Assembly: GCA_900552985.1 (NCBI GenBank)
Contig: USBP01000031.1
Location: 1 to 9,475, forward strand
DNA from: an uncultured Oscillospiraceae bacterium
Lineage (GTDB): Bacteria > Bacillota > Clostridia > Oscillospirales > Acutalibacteraceae
Direction: 5' to 3'
DNA length: 9,475 nucleotides
The position numbers and the translations under genes were made by a program. The notes below the pieces were generated by a model. That model was not told where the DNA came from, did not search any database, and worked only from the letters and a program-made list of their open reading frames with translations. This document shows, piece by piece, positions 1 to 5,667 of the stretch. Within the stretch, counting starts at the first letter, position 1; the number at the start of each line of letters is the position of its first letter.

Positions 1-1
1 C

Positions 2-541
2 CGCAGCGACGGATTTTACCGCCGCCAGCTGGTGCTGACCACGAAAGAAAAACCAACTGGCCGTGTGGATGATCCCGACCTTGCCGAGAAGATGAAAGAC
101 GAGGTGGAGGGCATTCTGCTGTGGGCTTTTGAGGGATTGCAGCGGCTGGCCGCAAACAACTTCAAGTTCACCGAGAGCCAGCGCACCAGAGAGAACCGGG
201 AGGCAGCCAAGCGGGACAACAACAACGTGTTCGACTTTCTGGAATCCGAGGGCTATATCCGGTTGAAGGCGGATGCATCCATCAGCTCAAAGGATTGCTA
301 CGACATTTACCGGATGTGGTGCGAGGAAAACAGTCTGACTGCACTCAAACGCCGCAGTTTCAGCGATGCGCTGGTGGCCGCCTGCGGCAAGTACAATCTG
401 GAACACTGCAACACGATCACCAATTCGGCAGGACGCCGGGTGTGGGGCTTTATGGGCATTGAGGCAGTGGCAAGGCCGCATATAAACGAGTTTACGGACG
501 CTTCACAATGTACGTACGTACCGGAAGACTGGCGGGATTGA
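2..541 (+). CDS. Phage/plasmid primase-helicase (P4 family), C-terminal fragment
   Basis: The reading frame is open from the window edge, so the gene starts outside; 179 residues are visible before TGA at 539-541. The fragment begins RSDGFYRRQLVL and continues with DDPDLAEKMKDEVEGILLWA and a basic, NNN-rich linker. These are typical of the region after the D5_N/AAA+ helicase core of P4-type primase-helicases, which unwind and prime DNA for plasmid or element replication. The last 90 or so residues (from about NNNVFDFLESEGYI) fit the winged-helix-like C-terminal domain of this family. No Walker motifs or primase motifs are visible because they would lie upstream. A GTG at 32 is not the real start, since family sequence continues before it. 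It is the first visible gene of the mobile element and is followed by a long non-coding stretch. The family is recognised from memory of sequence patterns, not from a search. Confidence 0.8.
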   Translation, partial: RSDGFYRRQLVLTTKEKPTGRVDDPDLAEKMKDEVEGILLWAFEGLQRLAANNFKFTESQRTRENREAAKRDNNNVFDFLESEGYIRLKADASISSKDCYDIYRMWCEENSLTALKRRSFSDALVAACGKYNLEHCNTITNSAGRRVWGFMGIEAVARPHINEFTDASQCTYVPEDWRD

Positions 542-571
542 TTTCCGCTCTGGTCGCCGGTACGTATGTAC
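510..571. repeat. Paired palindromic sites forming an imperfect inverted repeat
   Basis: GTACGTACGTACCGG (510-524) and CCGGTACGTATGTAC (557-571) are inverted copies with one mismatch in 15, separated by 32 bases. The 12-base core of the left copy (510-521) is itself a perfect palindrome and the right core (560-571) is one change from it, so these can also be seen as two copies of a dimer-binding site with centres 50 bp apart. The left copy lies inside the primase codons (C-T-Y-V-P), the right copy just beyond its stop. There is no T-run, so this is not an intrinsic terminator. It may be a binding site for an element-encoded regulator or replication protein; the function is inferred only. Confidence 0.55.
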
Positions 572-978
572 GCAGCGATTAACCCTGTTACCTCATATAT
601 TGCAGGAATGCTTTATGCAGTTAAAGTGGCCGTTCTCATTTTGGGAACAACCAAAACAGCCAAGAAACACCGTGATTTTGCAGGCAGATTTTGAAGCAAT
701 CACAAAACGGCGAAATGTTTCTCCCTTATCCGCACACCGTTCGCCAAATAGCGGCTCGCGGAACTGCGCACACGTTGCGCCGTCTCGCGCAGATACCGTC
801 CGAATGGTGAAGAGTCCCGCATTTCCGCGAAGCCGAATATTCCGCTGTTGACCAACGATACGCGAGGAAGCATTTCTATCGCAAAACAGTAACTATAACA
901 ATTTTATCATCCCATGAAGCCGGTACGCCATCCAGCGCAGCCGGTTCTTTTTATGGGCAACAAATTTGGAGGATTATC
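542..978. other. Gene-free region between primase and mobilization genes; candidate oriT/control region
   Basis: I see no convincing gene here. An 83-codon frame at 600-851 has no good ribosome binding site and is very rich in Ser, Arg and Pro, as expected of non-coding DNA. The stretch contains two structured blocks. At 735-809, CACCGTTCG and CGAATGGTG form an outer inverted repeat (8 of 9), enclosing CTGCGC/GCGCAG (764-769, 787-792) and GCGCA-5-TGCGC (766-780). At 911-957, CCCAT/ATGGG enclose CCGG/CCGG. In MobV systems the oriT normally lies just upstream of the mob gene and contains inverted repeats, so this is the best oriT candidate in the window, but no nic consensus was recognised. Confidence 0.45.
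911..957 (+). repeat. Hairpin just upstream of the mobilization operon
   Basis: CCCAT (911-915) pairs with ATGGG (953-957), and inside them AGCCGG (918-923) can pair with CCGGTT (941-946) using one G-T pair, leaving a loop of about 17 bases. A C-T5 run (947-952) follows the inner stem, so the inner part could act as a weak intrinsic terminator for a leader transcript; alternatively the whole structure is part of oriT. It ends about ten bases before the ribosome binding site of the next gene, which is a position suited to control of the mobilization genes. Confidence 0.4.
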
Positions 979-1197
979 ATGAAATCAAAGATCAGAAACG
1001 AAATCAAGGCGCAGATCATCCGCGCTGGTTACACCATGCAGGAAGTCGTTGATCTTCTGCATGACGAATACGGCTGGAGCGACAGCGTATCCAATCTTTC
1101 CGGGAAATTGCAGCGGGAATCGCTGCGGTATCGGGAGGCCGTGGAGCTGGCTGATGTGTTGGGATATGACATTGTCTGGCAGAAACGGAGGGATTGA
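979..1197 (+). CDS. Small HTH-like accessory protein of the mobilization operon
   Basis: 72 residues, ATG preceded by GGAGG at 968-972 with six bases of spacing, a strong start. The protein is mostly helical: KIRNEIKAQIIRAGYTMQEVVDLL (about 4-27), then a GWSDSVSNLSGKL segment (32-44) and REAVELADVLGYDIVW (52-67). The pattern of a helix, a short turn, a 'S-N-L-S-x-K-L' recognition-like helix and a closing helix resembles small Cro/phage-repressor-type helix-turn-helix proteins, although the fold is inferred. The stop codon lies three bases before the relaxase ATG, so the two are almost certainly co-translated. A role as a relaxosome accessory factor or a repressor of the mob operon is likely from position. 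I recall similar small proteins being given enzyme names in databases; at this length an enzyme activity is not credible. Confidence 0.75.
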   Translation: MKSKIRNEIKAQIIRAGYTMQEVVDLLHDEYGWSDSVSNLSGKLQRESLRYREAVELADVLGYDIVWQKRRD

Positions 1198-1199
1198 GC

Positions 1200-2180
1200 A
1201 TGGAAAAAGCACAGTACGCGATTATGCGATTTGCAAAATACAAGGGGTCTGAAATCGGCAATATCGAGGCCCATAACGAGCGCACAAAGGAAAAGTACGC
1301 CAGCAATCCCGATGTGGATACCAGCCGAAGCAAGTACAACTTCCATCTTGTCAAACCGCCCGGCAAGTACCGGACGGAATCGGAACGGCAGATTGCTGCC
1401 GCCGGATGCCGTACCCGGAAGGACAGTATCCGTATGATCGAGACGCTGTTTACTGCCAGCCCGGAGTTCTTCAAGGGGAAGAAGCGGGCTGAGATTCGGA
1501 CATTTTTCGAGGAAGCTCTGCACTTTCTGGAACAGCATCAATCCAAAGAGACAATTATATCTGCCGTGGTGCATATGGACGAGAAAACGCCCCATATGCA
1601 CCTTTGTTTTGTCCCGCTTACGGAAGATGGCAGGCTTAGCGCCAAAGACATTATGGGCAACAAAAAGAAGCTGACCTGGTGGCAGGATGAGTTCTGGAAA
1701 CACATGGTCAAGAAATTCCCGGATTTGGAGCGCGGCGAAAGCGCCAGCCTGACCGGGCGCGACCACATTCCGCCCCGCGTGTTCAAGGAGATGACCCGAC
1801 TGACCAAACAGAAGGAAAAACTGGGGCAACTGCTCACTGGCATTACTCCATTTAATGCAAAAAGCCGGGCGGAGGAAATCTGCAAGATTCTGGATACCTA
1901 TATTCCCAGCGTGGAGAAGATGGACACACTGCTGCGGAAATATGGCGTAGCCTTCACGAAAACAGCATCCGAAAACAAAAAGTTGAAAATGAAAAATGCC
2001 GAACTGGAAGAATCTCTTGCATCGGCGCAGAAAGTCAGCACCCTAAAGCAGATCGAAGACCTCAAGCTGCGGCGCGACTATGACAGTGCCGTGGCGATTT
2101 TGGAGCAGATGCCGGCAGAAGTATTGGAATTTTACAAACAGCCTCACAGAAAAGAAAGGGAAAATGCCTATGATAGATGA
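1200..2180 (+). CDS. MobV-family relaxase (Pre/Mob plasmid recombination enzyme)
   Basis: 326 residues. It nicks one strand at oriT, stays attached to the 5' end and leads the strand to the recipient through a transfer channel supplied by another element. ATG at 1200 is chosen because GGAGG (1187-1191) is eight bases upstream; TTG at 1194 overlaps the previous stop. Motif I is visible around AHNERTKEKYASNPDVD (24-40), with H25 matching in position the nucleophilic histidine described for MobM of pMV158 (H22). Motif III is VVHMDEKTPHMHL (123-135): H125, E128, H132 and H134 have exactly the spacing of the metal ligands reported for MobM. The C-terminal third (about 255-325) is charged and probably coiled coil, as expected for dimer or membrane contact. 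It follows the 72-residue gene by two bases and overlaps the next gene by 17 bases. All key residues are present, so it is probably active. Confidence 0.93.
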   Translation: MEKAQYAIMRFAKYKGSEIGNIEAHNERTKEKYASNPDVDTSRSKYNFHLVKPPGKYRTESERQIAAAGCRTRKDSIRMIETLFTASPEFFKGKKRAEIRTFFEEALHFLEQHQSKETIISAVVHMDEKTPHMHLCFVPLTEDGRLSAKDIMGNKKKLTWWQDEFWKHMVKKFPDLERGESASLTGRDHIPPRVFKEMTRLTKQKEKLGQLLTGITPFNAKSRAEEICKILDTYIPSVEKMDTLLRKYGVAFTKTASENKKLKMKNAELEESLASAQKVSTLKQIEDLKLRRDYDSAVAILEQMPAEVLEFYKQPHRKERENAYDR

Positions 2181-2355
2181 GTGGAGCGGTTTTGCAGACC
2201 TGTTGGCCAATCTAATCGAAAAATACGCTTCAGAGTTAGATATTGAGAATATGTCTGCTCCTTTAGTTCCTTGTGATAGGATGGGCAACGCCGAAGTAGA
2301 TAGAAAAGATTCTGATTCCAAGCAGAAAGCAGTTGAAAGCAAAATCGCTGCATGA
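2164..2355 (+). CDS. Small hypothetical protein translationally coupled to the relaxase
   Basis: 63 residues starting MPMIDEWSGFADLLANLIEK. It starts inside the last codons of the relaxase (17-base overlap) and has AAAGGG (2155-2160) just before its ATG, so coupled translation is very likely; an in-frame ATG at 2170 is an alternative start. The first half is a probable amphipathic helix (FADLLANLIEKYASEL, about 10-25); the second half is charged and likely disordered (DRKDSDSKQK, 48-57). No domain is recognised. Position right after mobV suggests a mobilization accessory protein, perhaps a partner of the relaxase, but nothing in the sequence proves it. Confidence 0.65.
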   Translation: MPMIDEWSGFADLLANLIEKYASELDIENMSAPLVPCDRMGNAEVDRKDSDSKQKAVESKIAA

Positions 2356-2361
2356 TATAAT
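2333..2361 (+). promoter_or_regulatory. Predicted sigma-A promoter for rhuM
   Basis: TTGAAA (2333-2338) and TATAAT (2356-2361) are separated by exactly 17 bases: one mismatch in the -35 box and a perfect -10 box. The promoter overlaps the stop of the 63-residue gene and would start transcription near 2368, about 80 bases before rhuM. This suggests rhuM, and possibly the recombinase behind it, can be expressed apart from the mobilization operon. Confidence 0.7.
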
Positions 2362-2383
2362 TAACGTGATATAAATGTCCAAA

Positions 2384-2414
2384 CAAGAGGGCTGGTCTAC
2401 TCCCTGTCCTCTTG
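2384..2414 (+). repeat. Hairpin in the rhuM leader
   Basis: CAAGAGG (2384-2390) and CCTCTTG (2408-2414) are perfect inverted copies of seven bases with a 17-base loop. They lie in the predicted 5' leader between the promoter and the ribosome binding site. There is no following T-run, so it is not an intrinsic terminator. It could be a protein site or an RNA control element; it may also be chance. Confidence 0.35.
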
Positions 2415-2450
2415 GAACATAAAAACGGAAGCAGATGGGAGCGTGAATAA

Positions 2451-3503
2451 ATGGCGGAAGACAAGAACAGACCGGATCAGAGCCAGGGCGAAATTGTAAT
2501 TTATCAGGCCGAAGATGGACTCACAAAGGTAGAGTGCCGGTTTGTAGATGAAACCGTTTGGCTGACACAGCAGCAGATGGCGGAACTGTTCCATACATCC
2601 AGAAGCAACATTGTGGAGCATATCGGCCACATCTATGAAGAAGGCGAACTGGATGAGACTTCAACCTGTCGGAAATTCCGACAGGTTCGAATGGAAGGTA
2701 ACCGGCAAGTATCAAGAGAGTTACCTTTTTACAATCTGGACATGATCATTTCTTTGGGGTACAGAGTAAAATCCTTGATTGCCACCCAGTTTCGCCGGTG
2801 GGCTACCGAGCGCCTGAAAGAATACATGATCAAGGGCTTTACGCTAGATGATGAGCGCCTGAAAAATTTGGGCGGCGGCAACTACTGGCATGAGCTGCTG
2901 GAACGGATTCGGGACATTCGTTCTTCGGAAAAAGTCATGTATCGTCAGGTGTTGGACTTGTACGCCACCAGCGTGGACTATAACCCCAGAAGTGCGGAAT
3001 CTGTTGCGTTTTTCAAAATGGTGCAGAACAAGCTCCATTATGCGGCGCACGGACATACGGCTGCGGAAGTGATCTATGAGCGGGCTGATGCGGATAAGCC
3101 GTTTATGGGGCTCACCACTTTTTCAGGGGATTTCCCCACGGCAAAAGATATTGGGATTGCCAAGAATTATCTGACAGAGGAAGAACTTCGGGTTCTGAAT
3201 CAAATGGTATCCGGTTATTTCGACTTTGCCGAGGTGCAGGCCATTCGTCACCGGCCCATGTACATGAGCGATTATGTGGAGCAGCTGGATAACATTCTTC
3301 GGGCGACTGGGGAAGAAGTATTGACCCATGCAGGAAAAATCAGTCATGCACAGGCGATGGAAAAAGCAAAAGCGGAATATAAACGCTATCAGGCACAAAC
3401 TCTTTCCCCTGTGGAGGAAGAATATCTAAAGACCATTAAGCAGCTGGGAAAAACGGCCAAGTCGGAAGCGGAGAAGCAGGATGATACTTCTGCCCCCAAA
3501 TAA
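2451..3503 (+). CDS. rhuM: RhuM-family protein
   Basis: 350 residues, close to the normal length for the virulence-protein RhuM family; the molecular function of the family is not established. ATG at 2451 follows GGGAG (2437-2441) at nine bases. Residues 14-70 contain the conserved start (EIVIYQAEDGLTKVECRF, ETVWLTQQQMAELF) with an HTH-like element (QQMAELFHTSRSNIVEHI, about 41-58), so DNA binding is plausible. The segment TCRKFRQVRMEGNRQVSRE (72-90), the FYNLDMIISLGYRVKS core (93-108), HYAAHGHTAAEVIYERAD (196-213) and the MYMSDYVEQLD segment (270-280) are family hallmarks. A charged tail (320-350) ends it. RhuM genes are commonly carried by pathogenicity islands and mobile elements, as cargo. 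Here it lies between relaxase and recombinase, 33 bases before the first possible recombinase ATG. A perfect 12-bp-arm palindrome is embedded in codons 71-79. Confidence 0.88.
   Translation: MAEDKNRPDQSQGEIVIYQAEDGLTKVECRFVDETVWLTQQQMAELFHTSRSNIVEHIGHIYEEGELDETSTCRKFRQVRMEGNRQVSRELPFYNLDMIISLGYRVKSLIATQFRRWATERLKEYMIKGFTLDDERLKNLGGGNYWHELLERIRDIRSSEKVMYRQVLDLYATSVDYNPRSAESVAFFKMVQNKLHYAAHGHTAAEVIYERADADKPFMGLTTFSGDFPTAKDIGIAKNYLTEEELRVLNQMVSGYFDFAEVQAIRHRPMYMSDYVEQLDNILRATGEEVLTHAGKISHAQAMEKAKAEYKRYQAQTLSPVEEEYLKTIKQLGKTAKSEAEKQDDTSAPK
2663..2687. repeat. Perfect palindrome inside rhuM
   Basis: AACCTGTCGGAA (2663-2674), one central A (2675) and TTCCGACAGGTT (2676-2687) form perfect 12-bp arms. 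The codons spell T-C-R-K-F-R-Q-V, a conserved stretch of the family, so part of the symmetry may follow from the protein. A 12-of-12 match with a one-base centre is nevertheless striking. It could bind a dimeric protein or form a cruciform; as RNA the loop would have to open slightly. Confidence 0.6.
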
Positions 3504-3551
3504 AAGCGGTTCATCCAATTTTACGATAGGCACCACATGAGGAAGATTAAG

Positions 3552-5237
3552 ATGCAGAAAGAGAAGATAAAAGTTTATACTTATACCAGAGTTTCCACCG
3601 CTATGCAGGTAGACGGCTACTCGCTGGAGGCGCAAAAGGCCAAAATGAAAGCCTACGCAGACTATAACGATTATGAGATTGTTGGGGAATATGAGGATGC
3701 GGGAAAGTCCGGCAAATCCATTGAAGGACGGGCGCAATTCAGCCAGATGATGGAGGACATCAAATCCGGAAAAGATGGCGTGTCCTATGTTCTGGTATTC
3801 AAATTGTCCCGCTTCGGCAGAAATGCGGCGGACGTGCTTTCTTCCCTTCAGGTCATGCAGGATTTTGGCGTCAATCTGGTATGTGTGGAGGATGGCATTG
3901 ATTCTTCCAAGGATGCGGGGAAACTGATGATTTCCGTCCTCTCGGCAGTGGCCGAGATTGAGCGGGAAAATATCCGTGTCCAAACCATGGAGGGCCGCAT
4001 CCAAAAAGCAAGGGAGGGCCGCTGGAATGGCGGCTTTGCCCCCTATGGGTATCAGCTGGTGGATGGGAAACTGATGATCAACGAGGAAGAAGCGGAGGCA
4101 ATCCGCGTCATCTATGACCAGTATGTGCATACGGATATTGGCGCAAACGGAATTGCAAAATATCTGGAGAACCATGGCATCCGTAAAATTCCCCGGCAGA
4201 ATGGAAAGAATCCCCTGTTTGACGCACATTTGATACGCTTGATTTTGAAAAATCCGGTGTACTGCGGGAAAATCGCCTATGGCCGACGCAAGACGGAAAA
4301 AGTTCGAGGAACAAGGAACGAATATAAACTGGTGGAGCAGGACAACTATTTGCTTGCAGACGGGCAGCATGAAGCGATTGTTTCGGAAGAAGTCTGGCAA
4401 GCGGCGCAAGTGAAGCTGCTGGCACAAGCAAAAAAATATGAACACGTCAACCGCGGGAAGGACGAGCACGTACATCTTCTTTCCGGCATTGTAAAGTGCC
4501 CTGTCTGCGGAGCAGGAATGTATGGGAACAAAAGCATCAAGCGCAAAGCGGACGGCAGCAAGTATAAGGATTTTTACTACTACGGCTGTAAGCATCGCTC
4601 CATGATACGCGGACACAAGTGTGATTACAAAAAGCAGATTCGGGAAGAATTGCTGGACGATGCCGTGGCGGAAGTCATTGTAAAGCTGGTGAGCAATCCG
4701 AAGTTTGCTGCCATGATGCAGGAAAAAATCAACATGAAGGTAGATACTGCCGCCATTGACCAGGAGATTGCAAATTACGAGAAGCAGCTACGCCAGCACT
4801 ATTCCGTCAAATCAAAGCTGGCGGAGGAAATTGACTCTCTCGACCCGGATGATCGGCACTATGTGCGGCGCAAGGCTGATCTTGATAACCGCCTTTACAG
4901 GATGTATGATAAGATTGAAGATACAGAATCGCTGCTGATTGCAGCCAGAGCCAAAAAGCAGGCCATTGAAGCGGAAAAGCTGACCGGCGACAATATCTAT
5001 AAAGTGCTGATCTATTTTGAAAAACTGTACGGCGTGATGAATGAGGCGGAGCGGCGGCAGTTGATGGAGACGCTGATCTCTGAGATTCAAATTTACCCGG
5101 AACGCCAGCCCAATGGTCAGTGGCTCAAATCCATCAAATTTAAGCTGCCGATCATTGAGGAGGATATGAGTATTAGTTTGGACGATGAAGAACAAGTTGA
5201 GACGGTGTGCTTGTTGTCCAGGCTTTCTTCTGAATAG
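3552..5237 (+). CDS. Large serine recombinase (integrase/excisionase of the element)
   Basis: 561 residues from ATG 3552, preferred because GAGGA (3539-3543) lies eight bases upstream; an in-frame ATG at 3537 (566 residues) has only a weak AGG. It integrates and excises the element by site-specific recombination through a 5'-phosphoserine intermediate. The resolvase domain (about 7-150) has YTRVSTAMQ with catalytic S15 and the conserved KLSRFGRN (84-91). A recombinase domain (about 160-290: APYGYQ, EAEAIRVIYDQY, LKNPVYCGK) is followed by a zinc-ribbon with C316-x2-C319 and C346-x10-C357, then a long coiled coil (about 402-475), which in this class controls synapsis. It is the last gene of the element, like TnpX/TndX-type recombinases. 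The final residues, V549-E-T-V-C-L-L-S-R, match the C-terminal tail of RlmD-type rRNA methyltransferases, suggesting that the last codons come from the host attachment site. Confidence 0.93.
   Translation: MQKEKIKVYTYTRVSTAMQVDGYSLEAQKAKMKAYADYNDYEIVGEYEDAGKSGKSIEGRAQFSQMMEDIKSGKDGVSYVLVFKLSRFGRNAADVLSSLQVMQDFGVNLVCVEDGIDSSKDAGKLMISVLSAVAEIERENIRVQTMEGRIQKAREGRWNGGFAPYGYQLVDGKLMINEEEAEAIRVIYDQYVHTDIGANGIAKYLENHGIRKIPRQNGKNPLFDAHLIRLILKNPVYCGKIAYGRRKTEKVRGTRNEYKLVEQDNYLLADGQHEAIVSEEVWQAAQVKLLAQAKKYEHVNRGKDEHVHLLSGIVKCPVCGAGMYGNKSIKRKADGSKYKDFYYYGCKHRSMIRGHKCDYKKQIREELLDDAVAEVIVKLVSNPKFAAMMQEKINMKVDTAAIDQEIANYEKQLRQHYSVKSKLAEEIDSLDPDDRHYVRRKADLDNRLYRMYDKIEDTESLLIAARAKKQAIEAEKLTGDNIYKVLIYFEKLYGVMNEAERRQLMETLISEIQIYPERQPNGQWLKSIKFKLPIIEEDMSISLDDEEQVETVCLLSRLSSE
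5193..5212 (+). other. Predicted attR within an rlmD (rum) 3' end
   Basis: Codons CAA GTT GAG ACG GTG TGC encode Q-V-E-T-V-C, followed by LLSR. RlmD/RumA-type methyltransferases of Firmicutes typically end in H-V-E-(T/C)-V-V-L-L-S-R. The serine-recombinase ICE hotspot reported in the streptococcal rum gene reads CACGTGGAGTGCGTAG, which aligns codon for codon here. The GA at 5199-5200 would be the natural crossover dinucleotide. The attL copy and the body of rlmD should lie to the left, outside the window. This is an inference from sequence resemblance and known biology. Confidence 0.55.
5199..5237 (+). pseudogene. rlmD: Displaced 3' tail of host rlmD, read as the recombinase C terminus
   Basis: If attR is placed correctly, the codons from GAG 5199 to TAG 5235-5237 (E-T-V-C-L-L-S-R-L-S-S-E) are the original end of the host 23S rRNA (uracil-C5)-methyltransferase gene, now fused in frame to the recombinase. 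The host gene would have received an equivalent tail from the left end of the element, so methyltransferase function is probably kept. Only about 12 codons are involved, so the call depends on the motif. Confidence 0.45.
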
Positions 5238-5506
5238 GTGGAATCCGCAGCGGGCAAAGGAAAATGTGCTTTCATCCAACACCACGGGAGGCAGTATTCT
5301 CCTTGTGGCAGACTGCCCGGGTTTAGAGCGCTGGAAAATTTTTCGGAGAGAAAAGTGAGTGTTGGGAAGTCTGCAGGTCGAAAGCAGGGGGGACAACCGC
5401 AGAGGCGAGAACGCCTCCAGCGCCTGATTGGGAAGCGCCGGCAATCGCTTACACTAAAAGAAATGTTTTCAAGAAGTTTTTTCGAGAGCGGCGTTTGAAA
5501 CGAAGA

Positions 5507-5559
5507 ATCGCCAAGGGCACGAAAGCTGTCAGCATTCGCGCTTTTGGCGATGAGTTTTT
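5507..5559 (+). terminator. Possible intrinsic terminator for the + strand
   Basis: ATCGCCAA (5507-5514) and TTGGCGAT (5544-5551) are perfect eight-base inverted copies; AAAGC/GCTTT inside them can form an inner stem. GAG and then a run of five T (5555-5559) follow. The loop is longer than usual and the T-run is short and offset, so termination may be weak. It would end transcripts of the recombinase or, originally, rlmD. Confidence 0.4.
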
Positions 5560-5594
5560 AACGCAGGATTGTGCAACTCAGAAGGGACCTTGTT

Positions 5595-5613
5595 TCAACC
5601 TGTTTCAGGTTGA
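5595..5613. repeat. Compact hairpin
   Basis: TCAACCTG (5595-5602), loop TTT, CAGGTTGA (5606-5613): a perfect eight-base stem with a three-base loop. No T-run follows on either strand. It lies about 55 bases past the stop of the lipoprotein flavodoxin gene and may shape the 3' end of that operon's transcript. Confidence 0.45.
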
Positions 5614-5620
5614 TCGATAG

Positions 5621-5665
5621 GGCAACCGCTTGTTGAGAAGGCATTATTTTGAAAGAGCGGTTACC
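5621..5665 (-). repeat. Inverted repeat just past the flavodoxin operon stop
   Basis: GGCAACCGCT (5621-5630) and AGCGGTTACC (5656-5665) are inverted copies with one mismatch in ten and a 25-base loop. Read on -, it begins three bases after the stop of the last operon gene, the usual place for a terminator, but no T-run follows, so it may stabilise the transcript end or act with a Rho-dependent stop. Confidence 0.4.
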
Positions 5666-5667
5666 GT

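Larger units (their letters stand above)
5238..5667. other. Gene-free convergent region right of the element
   Basis: No supported gene: the 86-codon frame right after the recombinase stop starts at GTG, has no ribosome binding site and an Arg/Gln/Ser-rich composition. The stretch separates + strand genes from a - strand operon and contains several inverted repeats: GGCAG-A-CTGCC (5307-5317), GAGGCG-4-CGCCTC (5402-5417), AAGCG-8-CGCTT (5433-5450) and the three listed separately. Under the attR model this is host DNA originally between rlmD and the flavodoxin operon. Confidence 0.6.

Noticed and set aside
600..851. 83-residue + strand frame
   Set aside because: No clear ribosome binding site, Ser/Arg/Pro-rich composition and overlap with nested inverted repeats; more likely non-coding.
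848..899. Possible promoter TTGACC ... TATAAC before the mob operon
   Set aside because: The boxes are about 40 bases apart; no -10 box at proper spacing from TTGACC and no -35 box before TATAAC.
1029..1829. 266-residue - strand frame opposite the relaxase
   Set aside because: Antisense shadow of mobV, whose catalytic histidine motifs are clear on +.
3426..4616. 396-residue - strand frame antisense to the recombinase
   Set aside because: Shadow of the recombinase: rich in Cys, His, Leu and Ile, no ribosome binding site and no family resemblance, while the + frame has every serine recombinase motif.
5307..5317. GGCAG-A-CTGCC as the recombinase crossover site
   Set aside because: A small GA-containing palindrome just beyond the recombinase was considered as attR, but the rlmD-like tail at 5193-5237 explains the junction better.
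5238..5498. 86-residue frame directly after the recombinase stop
   Set aside because: Starts at GTG without a ribosome binding site, low-complexity basic composition, no family; it is an accidental continuation of the recombinase frame.
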